Shown in pieces: positions 1 through 6,753 of a stretch of 8,706 nt of DNA (position 1 is its first letter; every line of letters begins with the position of its first letter). Both the position numbers and the translations under genes were made by a program. Under the pieces are notes generated by a model. The model was given only the letters and a program-made list of their open reading frames with translations. It was not told where the DNA came from and made no database searches. The DNA is from Candidatus Methylomirabilota bacterium. GTDB lineage: Bacteria > Methylomirabilota > Methylomirabilia > Methylomirabilales > JACQHM01. The stretch covers positions 1-8,706 of the forward strand of contig JACQHM010000001.1 in NCBI GenBank assembly GCA_016199025.1. The letters run 5' to 3'.

Positions 1-16
1 ATAGCTAATCCATCAC

Positions 17-51
17 ATATCGAACATCGAAGATCGAACACCGAGGATCGA
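17..51. repeat. 7-bp tandem repeat upstream of nuoK
   Basis: Five degenerate heptamers of the form NNATCGA run in phase over these bases (ATATCGA, ACATCGA, AGATCGA, ACACCGA, GGATCGA) and end two bases before the nuoK start. The last two copies have diverged so that they contain GAGGA (43-47), which lies 5 nt before the ATG and is the only plausible Shine-Dalgarno for nuoK. The upstream gene, expected to be nuoJ, is not visible in bases 1-16. Confidence 0.7.
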
Positions 52-52
52 A

Positions 53-355
53 ATGGTCCCGTTAAAGGCGTACTTGATCCTGGCGGCGTTTCTGTTCGCG
101 GTGGGAGCCGCAGGGGTAGCCACGAGACGGAACGTCTTGATCATCTTCATGTCCGTGGAGCTCATGCTCTCTGCTGTGAACCTCACCTTCGTTGCCTTCT
201 CACGATTCCTGGGTTCCATGGATGGTCAGATCTTCGTCTTCTTCGTCATGACCGTGGCGGCGGCGGAGGTGGCTGTTGGCTTGGCCATTATCGTGGCCCT
301 ATACAGAAACAAAGAGACGGTCAACGTGGATGAGATCAATCTCCTGAAGTGGTGA
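53..355 (+). CDS. nuoK: NADH-quinone oxidoreductase subunit K (NuoK)
   Basis: This is a small subunit of the complex I membrane arm, at the link between the quinone-reducing arm and the antiporter-like subunits. The 100-residue product matches the usual NuoK length and has three hydrophobic segments (about 6-24, 28-50 and 60-84). Seen directly: Glu36 in the segment FMSVELMLSAVN and Glu72 in the segment TVAAAEVAVGLAI. These are the two membrane glutamates known to be needed for proton translocation in the family. The ATG has a GAGGA five bases upstream, contributed by a 7-bp repeat. nuoL follows after 46 bases, so the gene is one of several in a nuo operon read left to right. Complete and intact. 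Confidence 0.97.
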   Translation: MVPLKAYLILAAFLFAVGAAGVATRRNVLIIFMSVELMLSAVNLTFVAFSRFLGSMDGQIFVFFVMTVAAAEVAVGLAIIVALYRNKETVNVDEINLLKW

Positions 356-360
356 TATCA

Positions 361-401
361 GGTCTTCACCCAAGACCTAAGACCCAAATCCGGGAACGGA
401 G
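361..401. repeat. Heptad-phased nuoK-nuoL spacer with small hairpin
   Basis: The gap before nuoL contains a 6-bp inverted repeat (GGTCTT 361-366, AAGACC 372-377, 5-nt loop) followed by related heptamers in phase: CAAGACC (371), TAAGACC (378), CAAATCC (385), GGGAACG (392). There is no T-run, so it is not a convincing terminator. The segment supplies the purine-rich GGGA/GGAG just ahead of the nuoL ATG at 402. The periodicity is weaker than in the other spacers of this operon. Confidence 0.45.
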
Positions 402-2330
402 ATGCTTGATCACCTTTGGTTGATCCTGTTCTTCCCCTTGGCGGGTGCGCTCTTGAACGGCCTGGCGGGCCGGCGCCTTGGCAAGAAATCTGTTTCCTTT
501 ACAGCCTGCGCCGCCGTGGGCCTTAGCTTCCTGGCCTCTTCTAAGGGTGCCCTCGACCTCTGGAAGCTCCCTCCCGAGGGGCGTTCGGTGGAGCAGGCCC
601 TCTTCACCTGGATTGACTCCGGGGCCTTTCGGGCCGAAGCGGGCTTCCAGCTTGATCCCCTCTCCGCCATCATGATCCTCGTCGTCTCAGGGGTGAGCTT
701 CCTCATCCATATCTATTCCATCGGCTACATGCACGAGGACCGGGACTTCTCCCGCTACTTCGCGTTCTTGAATCTCTTTGTCTTCTCCATGCTCCTCCTG
801 GTCCTGGCCAACAACCTCCTCTTGCTCTATGTCGGCTGGGAGGGGGTGGGCCTCTGTTCCTATCTCTTAATCGGGTTCTGGTTCGAGAGACGGGCTGCCG
901 CCGCGGCGGCAACCAAGGCCTTCATTGTGAACCGGATCGGGGACTTCGGTTTTGCCATCGGGATCCTCTTGCTCTTCTTCACCTTCGGCACCCTGGACCA
1001 CACCGAGATCTTTCAACGGGCCCCCGAGAAGCTCCAGGGAGGGGGAATGATGGCCACGGCCATCACCCTCCTCCTGTTCGTGGGGGCTACGGGGAAGTCG
1101 GCCCAGCTCCCCCTGTACGTCTGGCTGCCCGACGCCATGGAAGGCCCCACACCGGTCTCCGCCTTGATCCACGCGGCCACGATGGTCACGGCCGGTGTCT
1201 ACATGGTGGCCCGGTTCCACGTCCTTTATGAACTCGCCCCATTCTCGCTTTCCGTCGTTGCCATTCTGGGGGCCTTGACGGCGATCTTTGCCGCCTCCAT
1301 TGGCCTCGTCCAGAATGACATGAAGAGGGTCATGGCCTATTCCACGATCAGCCAATTAGGGTACATGTTCTTAGGCTGCGGCGTTGGAGCCTTTGCCGCC
1401 GCCATCTTCCATCTCATGACCCACGCCTTCTTCAAGGCCCTCCTGTTCCTTGGGGCCGGGAGCGTCATGCACGCCCTTTCTGGCGAGACCGATCTCAGGA
1501 GGATGGGAGCCCTAAAGGAGCGTATGCTCGTCACCTTCTGGACGATGGCCCTCGGCTGTGCCACCTTGGCCGGGATGCCACCTCTCAGTGCCTTCTTCAG
1601 CAAGGATGAGATCCTCTGGAGGGCCTGGTCGAGCCCCTACGGCCACCCGCTCCTCTGGTTTGTCGGCGTCGCCACGGCAGGCCTCACGGCCTTTTACGCC
1701 TTCCGGGTCCTCTTCGTGGCCTTCCTAGGCCCTCCCCGGATCGACGGGAAGGTTGCCCAGCATCTCCACGAGTCTCCCAAGGTCATGACCGTCCCGATGG
1801 TCGTCCTGGCGGTCCTCTCGGTCGTGGGAGGCTCCATCGGTGTCCCGGCTGTTTTCGGAGGGGGGAACCAGTTCGAGGCCTTCCTCGCCTCCGTCTTCGG
1901 GGCACAAAGGGCAGGGGGGGCGGAGGTGGCCCATGGCTCGGCAGGATTGGAGCTTTTTCTCATGGCCGTCTCGACCTTCGTCGCCCTGGGAGGAATCTGG
2001 ACAGCTTACCGGTTCTATGTCAGGGATCCGGAGCTCCCCTGGCGGACAGCGGCCAGGTTCCGGAAGACCTACGACCTGCTCTTGAACAAGTACTACGTGG
2101 ATGAACTCTATGATCTCTTCATCGTGGAGCCGCTCCGAAAGGGGGCGGTCTTCCTCTGGAAGGCCTTCGACATCCAGGTCGTGGATCGGCTCGTCAACGG
2201 GATTGCCTCCCTGGTGGCCGAGGGGAGTCTGGTCCTTCGGAGGTTTCAAACGGGGCTGGTCCCGAACTATGTCCTCTTCATCTTGGTTGGGGTGGTGGCC
2301 GTCGTGGGCTACCTAGCCTTCGGCCGCTGA
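402..2330 (+). CDS. nuoL: NADH-quinone oxidoreductase subunit L (NuoL)
   Basis: This is the distal antiporter-like proton-pumping subunit of complex I, with many membrane helices. The product is 642 residues, within the normal NuoL range. Signature residues are visible: Glu147 in LLYVGWEGVGLCSYLL, Lys232 in GATGKSAQLPLYVWLPDAMEG, His257 in SALIHAATMVTAGVYM, His337 and His341 plus Lys345 in FHLMTHAFFKALLFLGAG, and Lys401-Asp402 in PPLSAFFSKDEIL. They correspond to E144, K229, H254, H334, H338, K342 and K399 of the E. coli protein. The C-terminal part (about 550-642) has the amphipathic lateral helix region (KYYVDELYD) and a last membrane segment near 622-640, so the piston-like arm is present. 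The ATG at 402 gives the standard N-terminus; the Shine-Dalgarno is weak. nuoM follows after 34 bases. Confidence 0.97.
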   Translation: MLDHLWLILFFPLAGALLNGLAGRRLGKKSVSFTACAAVGLSFLASSKGALDLWKLPPEGRSVEQALFTWIDSGAFRAEAGFQLDPLSAIMILVVSGVSFLIHIYSIGYMHEDRDFSRYFAFLNLFVFSMLLLVLANNLLLLYVGWEGVGLCSYLLIGFWFERRAAAAAATKAFIVNRIGDFGFAIGILLLFFTFGTLDHTEIFQRAPEKLQGGGMMATAITLLLFVGATGKSAQLPLYVWLPDAMEGPTPVSALIHAATMVTAGVYMVARFHVLYELAPFSLSVVAILGALTAIFAASIGLVQNDMKRVMAYSTISQLGYMFLGCGVGAFAAAIFHLMTHAFFKALLFLGAGSVMHALSGETDLRRMGALKERMLVTFWTMALGCATLAGMPPLSAFFSKDEILWRAWSSPYGHPLLWFVGVATAGLTAFYAFRVLFVAFLGPPRIDGKVAQHLHESPKVMTVPMVVLAVLSVVGGSIGVPAVFGGGNQFEAFLASVFGAQRAGGAEVAHGSAGLELFLMAVSTFVALGGIWTAYRFYVRDPELPWRTAARFRKTYDLLLNKYYVDELYDLFIVEPLRKGAVFLWKAFDIQVVDRLVNGIASLVAEGSLVLRRFQTGLVPNYVLFILVGVVAVVGYLAFGR

Positions 2331-2337
2331 AGGAGAT

Positions 2338-2364
2338 AGGGATCAAGGATCGGTGGTCAGCGAA
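2338..2364. repeat. Heptad repeat in nuoL-nuoM spacer
   Basis: Three 7-bp units ending in GATC or GGTC are in phase (AGGGATC 2338, AAGGATC 2345, GGTGGTC 2352), followed by AGCGAAA, whose last A is the first base of the nuoM ATG. The units carry the only ribosome-binding candidates for nuoM: AAGGA at 2345-2349 (3 nt before a GTG at 2353) and GGTGG at 2352-2356 (8 nt before the ATG at 2365). The unit resembles the AGCGRTC heptads found beside the inverted repeat at the nuoM 3' end. Confidence 0.5.
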
Positions 2365-4014
2365 ATGGATCTTCCCATCCTTTCCATAATTACCTTCCTC
2401 CCTCTCCTGGGGGCCTTCATCCTCCTCTTCGTCGAGAGGAGGCGGGAGGCTTTTATCAAGGGGTTAGCCTTTGTCGTCTCCTTGGTGGGCTTCCTCCTCT
2501 CCCTCCACCTCTTCGCCGCCTTTAGGGCCGATACGCCGGAACTTCAGTTCGTCGAGAAGGTTCCATGGGTAGAAGGGTTGGGGGTGAGCTACTTCCTGGG
2601 GATTGACGGCTTGAGCCTGTTTCTCGTCCTCCTTACTACCTTCCTGTCAGCCGTCGCCATCCTGGCCTCCTTCTCCGTCGTTCACAAGGTGAAGGAGTAC
2701 ATGATCTGTATGCTCCTCTTGGAAACGGGGATGGTAGGGGTGTTCGTGGCTCTGGACCTTCTCCTCTTCTACATCTTCTGGGAGGCGATGCTGATCCCGA
2801 TGTATTTCCTCATCGGCGTCTGGGGTGGTCCCAGGAGGATCTACGCCACGTGGAAGTTCATCCTCTATACCATGGCAGGAAGCGTCCTCATGTTGGTCGG
2901 GATCATCATCCTCTACCTCCTGGGCGGCCGGACCTTTGACCTCCCTGCCCTGTCTCAAGTTTCGATTCCGCCGGGACTTCAGCGGTGGCTCTTTTTCGCC
3001 TTCGCCCTCGCCTTCGCCATCAAGGTCCCGATGTTCCCCTTTCACACCTGGCTCCCTGACGCCCACGTCGAGGCCCCAACCGCCGGGAGCGTCCTCTTAG
3101 CCGGGGTCCTCCTGAAGATGGGAACCTACGGGTTCCTCCGCTTCGCCCTTCCCCTCTTCCCCCAGGCGAGCGTCGAATTCGCCCCCCTGATCCTCTTCCT
3201 GGCCCTAGTTGGGATCCTCTACGGGGCGCTGGTCTCCATGATCCAGCCGGATCTGAAGACCCTGGTGGCCTACAGCTCCGTGAGCCACTTAGGCTTCGTC
3301 ATGCTGGGGATGTTCGCCCTCACGATCCAGGGGGTAGAGGGAGCGATCCTTCAGATGGTCAATCACGGCCTCTCCACCGGGGCCCTGTTCTTGATCGTCG
3401 GCATGCTCTACGATCGGATGCACACCCGGATGATCGAGGAGCTAGGCGGCCTCTACCGTCCTCTCCCTCTTTTGGGGGCCTTCTTCCTGATCGTGGCCTT
3501 CTCCTCCATCGGCCTCCCGGGCTTGAACGGTTTCGTCGGGGAGTTCCTCATCCTGGTGGGGACCTTCCTCCGGTCCAAGCTATACGCCGTTCTGGCGGCC
3601 GTCGGCGTCATCCTGGCCGCCGTCTACATGCTCTGGATGCTGCAACGGGTCATGTTCGGGGAGCAGAGGGGCCAAGAAGCGGGCCACCTCTTCGATCTCT
3701 CGGGAAGGGAGATCGCGGTCCTCCTCCCTGTGGTCCTCTGCATCCTCTGGATCGGCATTTATCCTCATCCCTTTTTAAAGAGGATGGATGCTTCGGTGCA
3801 GCACCTTCTCCAACAGATTCAGGTGAGGCAGGCTATCAGCCATCAGCCATCAGCTTTCAGGATTTTGGATTTGGGATTGCGGATTTCGGAGTTGGGAAGT
3901 CTGCACCAGTCTTTCAATCCGAAATCCGAAATCGGCAATCCGCAATCAAGTGATCGCCGACCGCTGATCGCTGAAAGCTTGAGAGAAGGATGGAACTCGT
4001 CATCCCTCAGGTAA
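2365..4014 (+). CDS. nuoM: NADH-quinone oxidoreductase subunit M (NuoM), repeat-extended C-terminus
   Basis: This is an antiporter-like proton-pumping subunit of complex I. From the ATG at 2365 it has 549 residues; a GTG at 2353 would add four. The start MDLPILSIITFLPLLGAF fits the family. Key residues: Glu140 (FYIFWEAMLIPMYFL), Lys220 (FAIKVPMFPFHTWLPDAHVEAP), Lys251, His334 (QMVNHGLSTGALF) and Glu393 (LNGFVGEFLILVG), matching E144, K234, K265, H348 and E407 of E. coli NuoM. The last membrane segment ends near residue 470, and a normal family end would fall around 485-490. From about residue 488 the frame runs through a non-coding-looking inverted repeat and yields a hydrophilic tail of about 60 residues (including LRISELG and FNPKSEIGNPQS) with no family similarity. 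It stops 25 bases inside nuoN. The function should be intact; the tail is probably an accident of repeat insertion. Confidence 0.95.
   Translation: MDLPILSIITFLPLLGAFILLFVERRREAFIKGLAFVVSLVGFLLSLHLFAAFRADTPELQFVEKVPWVEGLGVSYFLGIDGLSLFLVLLTTFLSAVAILASFSVVHKVKEYMICMLLLETGMVGVFVALDLLLFYIFWEAMLIPMYFLIGVWGGPRRIYATWKFILYTMAGSVLMLVGIIILYLLGGRTFDLPALSQVSIPPGLQRWLFFAFALAFAIKVPMFPFHTWLPDAHVEAPTAGSVLLAGVLLKMGTYGFLRFALPLFPQASVEFAPLILFLALVGILYGALVSMIQPDLKTLVAYSSVSHLGFVMLGMFALTIQGVEGAILQMVNHGLSTGALFLIVGMLYDRMHTRMIEELGGLYRPLPLLGAFFLIVAFSSIGLPGLNGFVGEFLILVGTFLRSKLYAVLAAVGVILAAVYMLWMLQRVMFGEQRGQEAGHLFDLSGREIAVLLPVVLCILWIGIYPHPFLKRMDASVQHLLQQIQVRQAISHQPSAFRILDLGLRISELGSLHQSFNPKSEIGNPQSSDRRPLIAESLREGWNSSSLR
3834..3979. 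repeat. Heptad-phased inverted-repeat element, copy 1 (inside the nuoM 3' end)
   Basis: The core is 3861-3947 (87 bp). The left arm is five heptads of GATTNNN type plus GAAG (3861-3899), the loop is 11 nt (3900-3910), and the right arm is 3911-3947, whose reverse complement is again five GATTNNN heptads. The core is flanked by other heptads: ATCAGCC-like units from 3836 to 3860 on the left, and units reading as AGCGATC or AGCGGTC on the minus strand on the right (3951-3979). CTTTCAG (3854-3860) and CTGAAAG (3971-3977) form an additional outer pair. The core is about 87% identical by eye to a second copy at 6754-6840, with identical core and loop lengths. It carries no ORF of its own and no transposase. 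It lies within an operon, so the transcript would contain a long imperfect hairpin. Confidence 0.85.
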
Positions 4015-5462
4015 ACTGGGCCGTCATGGCCCCCATGTTGGTCGTCGCCGTCTCTGCTTTGAGCGTCCTGGTCGTTGACCTCTTCCTGCCGAAGGAGCGA
4101 AGGGGTCTCTTAGCCGGGATCAGCCTCCTGGGGCTCGCTTTTGCCTTCATGGTGAGCGTGAGATTGTGGGGAAGGGAAGAGCAGGCCTTCAAGGGAATGG
4201 TCGCCCTCGATCCCCTCGCCCTCTTCTTTGACCTCGTCTTCCTCCTGGTGGCCGCTTTGACCATCTTGATCTCTCCCGAGTACCTGAAGCGGGAGGAGGC
4301 CCACTACGGGGAGTACTACGTCCTCATCCTTTTTGCCACCTTAGGGATGATGCTCATGGCCTCTGGACTGGACCTGATCGTCATCTTCCTGGGATTGGAG
4401 ACCCTCTCCCTCTCCCTGTTCATCCTCTCCGGGTTTTTGAGAGGCCGATTGAGCTCCAACGAATCGGCCTTGAAATACCTCCTCCTGGGGGCCTTCGCCA
4501 CCAGCTTCTTCCTCTACGGCATAGCCCTTCTCTATGGATCCACAGGGACCACAAACCTTCCACGCATCGGGAAGCTCCTCCAGGGGGTCCTCACGGGGAC
4601 CGATCCCCTGCTCTTTCTTAGCATGGGGCTCCTCATGGTGGGGTTGGGATTTAAAATCGCCACCGTCCCCTTTCACGCGTGGATTCCCGATGTCTACGAG
4701 GGGGCCCCGACGTCGGTCACTGCCTTCATGATCGCCGGGACCAAGGCCGCAACCTTCGCCGCTTTCTTACGAATCTTTCCATATGCCCTCTCCTCCCTCC
4801 AGGCCGACTGGACCAGGATCCTGGCCGCCCTGGCCGTCCTGACCATGACGGTGGGAAACGTCATGGCCATCGCCCAGCAGAACGTGAAGCGGATGCTGGC
4901 CTACAGCTCCATTGCCCACGCCGGCTACTTGATGGTCGCCCTGGTGGCGGCCGGGGAGCCGTCCATCGGGGAGCTGGCGGCCCCCAGCCTCCTCTTCTAT
5001 CTGGTGGTCTATGCCTTCATGAACCTGGGGGCCTTCGGCGTCATTATTGCGCTGGGGAAGAAAGGGGAGATGAACCTCACCTTCGATGATTATGCAGGGC
5101 TCGGCTTTCGCCATCCGGCCCTCGCCCTGGCCATGGCTGTCTTCATGTTCTCCCTGGCCGGTCTTCCGCCCACGGCCGGATTCATCGGCAAATTCTATCT
5201 TTTCACCGCGGCTGTCCAGGCGGGGTACGTGGGCTTGGCCATCATCGGCGTGTTGAACGGTGTCCTCTCGGTCTACTTCTACCTTCGCCTGGTCGTCGCA
5301 ATGTACATGAGCCTTGGGGAAGTGGAGCCCACTCAGCTCACCCTGTCCCCTGCCCTGGCCGCCGCCATCACTCTTTCAGCGGTGATGACGCTCTACCTTG
5401 GCCTGTTCCCCGGGTGGCTTTTCGATCGCGCCAGCACAGCCGTCCTGGCCTTCGTGGGGTGA
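3990..5462 (+). CDS. nuoN: NADH-quinone oxidoreductase subunit N (NuoN)
   Basis: This is the antiporter-like membrane subunit of complex I that lies between NuoK and NuoM. The 490-residue product is close to the 485 of E. coli. Visible signatures: Glu137 (VIFLGLETLSLSLF), Lys222 (GLGFKIATVPFHAWIPDVYEG), Lys252 (IAGTKAATFAAFLR), the segment QQNVKRMLAYSSIAHAGY (297-313), and Lys401 in GLPPTAGFIGKFYLF. These correspond to E133, K217, K247 and K395 in E. coli. The ATG at 3990 is preceded by AGAAGG directly adjacent, so spacing is poor. The annotated nuoM frame overlaps this start by 25 bases, because the repeat removed the nuoM stop, and translational coupling to nuoM is possible. It is the last nuo gene here, with rex 37 bases downstream. 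Confidence 0.97.
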   Translation: MELVIPQVNWAVMAPMLVVAVSALSVLVVDLFLPKERRGLLAGISLLGLAFAFMVSVRLWGREEQAFKGMVALDPLALFFDLVFLLVAALTILISPEYLKREEAHYGEYYVLILFATLGMMLMASGLDLIVIFLGLETLSLSLFILSGFLRGRLSSNESALKYLLLGAFATSFFLYGIALLYGSTGTTNLPRIGKLLQGVLTGTDPLLFLSMGLLMVGLGFKIATVPFHAWIPDVYEGAPTSVTAFMIAGTKAATFAAFLRIFPYALSSLQADWTRILAALAVLTMTVGNVMAIAQQNVKRMLAYSSIAHAGYLMVALVAAGEPSIGELAAPSLLFYLVVYAFMNLGAFGVIIALGKKGEMNLTFDDYAGLGFRHPALALAMAVFMFSLAGLPPTAGFIGKFYLFTAAVQAGYVGLAIIGVLNGVLSVYFYLRLVVAMYMSLGEVEPTQLTLSPALAAAITLSAVMTLYLGLFPGWLFDRASTAVLAFVG

Positions 5463-5499
5463 GGGGACTCTCCGTCGGCATAGAGGCAAAAGCCAAGCG

Positions 5500-6159
5500 A
5501 TGAAGTCCAGCAAGATCCCCGAGCGGACGATCACCCGGCTTTCCATCTACCTCCGGTGTTTGGAGGAGCTGGAGGCTGACGGGATCGTGTCGATCTCTTC
5601 GAAACAGCTCGCCGAGCGCTTCGGCTTAAACCCCGCCCAGGTTCGAAAGGATCTGGCCTACTTTGGCCAGTTCGGCATCCGAGGCCTGGGCTACCCGACC
5701 CAGGAGCTGAAAAATCACCTGGAACGGATCCTGGGCCTCAAACAGGATTGGGAGGTGGCGCTCGTAGGCCTCGGGAATCTGGGCTCGGCCCTCTTGCACT
5801 ATAAGGGTTTCAGGGAGAGGGGGTTCAAGATTACCGCCATCTTCGACAAGGATCCGGTCAAGGTCGGGCGGCGGGTGAAGGGGGTGAGGGTCTGGAACGT
5901 CTCCTGGATCGTCCCGGTGATCAAGCGTCGGAAGATCAAGATCGCGATCTTAGCGATCCCGACGGTGGGGGCTCAAGCGGTGGTGGATGGCCTCGTCGAG
6001 GCAGGGGTAACCGCCATTCTCAATTTTGCCCCGACCCAACTGTCCGTCCCATGGAACGTCAAACTCCAAAACGTGGATATCTCCGTCCTCCTGAAGACCT
6101 TGAGTTTCCACACGATCAGGGCCGATCGGGAAGCTACCCGGACCGAGGGGGCCTCTTGA
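5500..6159 (+). CDS. rex: Redox-sensing transcriptional repressor Rex
   Basis: This is a cytoplasmic DNA-binding repressor that reads the NADH/NAD+ ratio: NADH binding releases it from operators. The chosen ATG at 5500 gives 219 residues, the usual size. Upstream in-frame starts would overlap nuoN and add residues unlike the family. Residues 1-80 form the winged-helix domain (PERTITRLSIYLRCLEEL, SSKQLAERFGLNPAQVRKD, YFGQFGIRGLGY). A Rossmann NAD(H) fold follows, with the nucleotide-binding turn VGLGNLG at 89-95, an acidic residue at the end of the second strand (IFDKDP, Asp116), and NFAPTQLSVP at 175-184. It sits 37 bases after nuoN on the same strand, suggesting co-transcription with complex I, whose genes Rex is known to control in some bacteria. 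No Rex operator is visible in this window; the nuo promoter lies upstream of it. Confidence 0.96.
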   Translation: MKSSKIPERTITRLSIYLRCLEELEADGIVSISSKQLAERFGLNPAQVRKDLAYFGQFGIRGLGYPTQELKNHLERILGLKQDWEVALVGLGNLGSALLHYKGFRERGFKITAIFDKDPVKVGRRVKGVRVWNVSWIVPVIKRRKIKIAILAIPTVGAQAVVDGLVEAGVTAILNFAPTQLSVPWNVKLQNVDISVLLKTLSFHTIRADREATRTEGAS

Positions 6160-6241
6160 CATCTGTCGATCCCTTGCCTACATCTCATAGGTGATCGAGG
6201 CCCCAGGGTTTGGGATCTATGGGATGTGAAGGAGGGGAGGG

Positions 6242-6527
6242 ATAGCGCTCAGCGAGAAGAAGGGGCTGCTCGTCATCCCCGATCGCGACTTTCAGGACGA
6301 GGAGTACGAGATCACCAAGAAGGTCCTGGAGGGAAGAGGGGTAAAGGTGGAGGTGGCCTCCGTTATCCCAGGGGAGATGAGGGGGGCCAAGGGGACCCTG
6401 GTCAAGCCCCAGATCCTCCTCGATGATGTGAAGTACGACAACTACGACGCCGTTGTCTTCATCGGCGGGGTCAGATGCCCGCTACGCCGAGCACTTCGGG
6501 AATGCCATCCTACAGGCATTGCAGTGA
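6242..6527 (+). pseudogene. Decayed DJ-1/PfpI-family gene, internal deletion
   Basis: The frame starting at 6242 reads ALSEKKGLLVIPDRDFQDEEYE, then EVASVIPGEMRGAKGTLVKP, then DNYDAVVFIGG. This is the N-terminal half of a DJ-1/PfpI (class I glutamine amidotransferase-like) protein, about 76 residues. In the +1-shifted frame from about 6474 to the TGA at 6525-6527 the sequence reads DARYAEHFGNAILQALQ, which resembles the family's extreme C-terminus (GPxxAxxFGxAIxxAL). The middle of the family (roughly 85-90 residues, including the nucleophile-elbow Cys) is missing at the junction near 6465-6473. No ATG, GTG or TTG exists between the upstream in-frame stop (6227-6229) and the conserved start; a good purine-rich site (6230-6241) is followed by ATA at 6242, where ATG would be expected. 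I call it a non-functional remnant. An assembly deletion is the alternative. Confidence 0.75.
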
Positions 6528-6566
6528 TAGCGCATCGGACCCCCGCCACTGGTCCCCTTTCGAGGT

Positions 6567-6607
6567 GATGCGCCGGCGGGCTACGCTCCAAGCCCCGCCG
6601 GCGCATC
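6567..6607. terminator. Strong GC-rich hairpin between converging genes
   Basis: A perfect 14-bp inverted repeat (GATGCGCCGGCGGG at 6567-6580 and its complement at 6594-6607) can be extended by 2 bp across one bulged C, leaving an 8-nt loop. It lies between the rightward nuo/rex/pseudogene unit and the leftward ribosomal cluster, where a bidirectional terminator would be expected. Neither side has a T-run, so intrinsic termination is not certain. It may instead be a repeat element or an RNA-stabilising hairpin. Confidence 0.5.
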
Positions 6608-6650
6608 CTGTATCTCCGCTTCCCATCGGGAGGGATCTCGAGGATCCCGA

Positions 6651-6740
6651 TTACTTCCTCTTATGCCGCATCCTTTTCCGGAGCTTTTTGTATTTGTGCT
6701 GGCGGATCTTCTTCCGCCGCTTCTTGACGACGCTCCCCAT
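6651..6740 (-). CDS. Tiny basic protein, bS22/mS38-like (AURKAIP1/COX24 domain)
   Basis: This is a 29-codon gene starting with ATG at 6738-6740 and ending with TAA at 6651-6653. The product begins MGSVVKKRRKKIRQHKYKK and ends RMRHKRK, with Lys, Arg and His making up over 60% of residues. The pattern MGSVxKKRRKxxxxxKxxKLxRxxRxxRRK is that of the short AURKAIP1/COX24-domain proteins. In mycobacteria one of these is small-subunit ribosomal protein bS22, and in mitochondria the same domain forms the C-terminus of mS38. A GAGG lies 6 nt before the ATG on the minus strand. It is on the same strand as rplR and rpsH, 104 bases after rplR, with an inverted-repeat element between. GGGATC/GATCCC (6632-6637, 6643-6648) forms a short hairpin just after the stop. 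The predicted role is a structural protein of the 30S subunit binding 16S rRNA. The family match is from memory of its consensus, not a search. Confidence 0.82.
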   Translation of the reverse strand: MGSVVKKRRKKIRQHKYKKLRKRMRHKRK

Positions 6741-6753
6741 CTCCTACCTCTGT

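Noticed and set aside
1725..2249. Long open frame (174 codons) on the minus strand opposite nuoL, and a similar one at 867-1355
   Set aside because: The products are rich in charged residues and Gly/Pro/His with no fold or motif. They arise because the sense strand is rich in CTC, TTC and GCC codons for membrane helices. NuoL on the other strand is unmistakable.
3836..3979. Possible CRISPR-like array at the nuoM 3' end
   Set aside because: The units are 7 bp, contiguous and degenerate, with no spacers and an overall inverted-repeat organisation. No cas genes are present.
5398..5499. Longer N-terminus for rex starting inside nuoN
   Set aside because: The extra 34 residues are the out-of-frame reading of the nuoN end and are unlike Rex. 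The ATG at 5500 gives the normal length and start.
6347..6568. Intact 73-residue protein starting at the GTG at 6347
   Set aside because: It begins in the middle of a recognisable DJ-1/PfpI domain and after the junction continues in the wrong frame. The family C-terminus is found in the neighbouring frame, so this is a fragment of a pseudogene.
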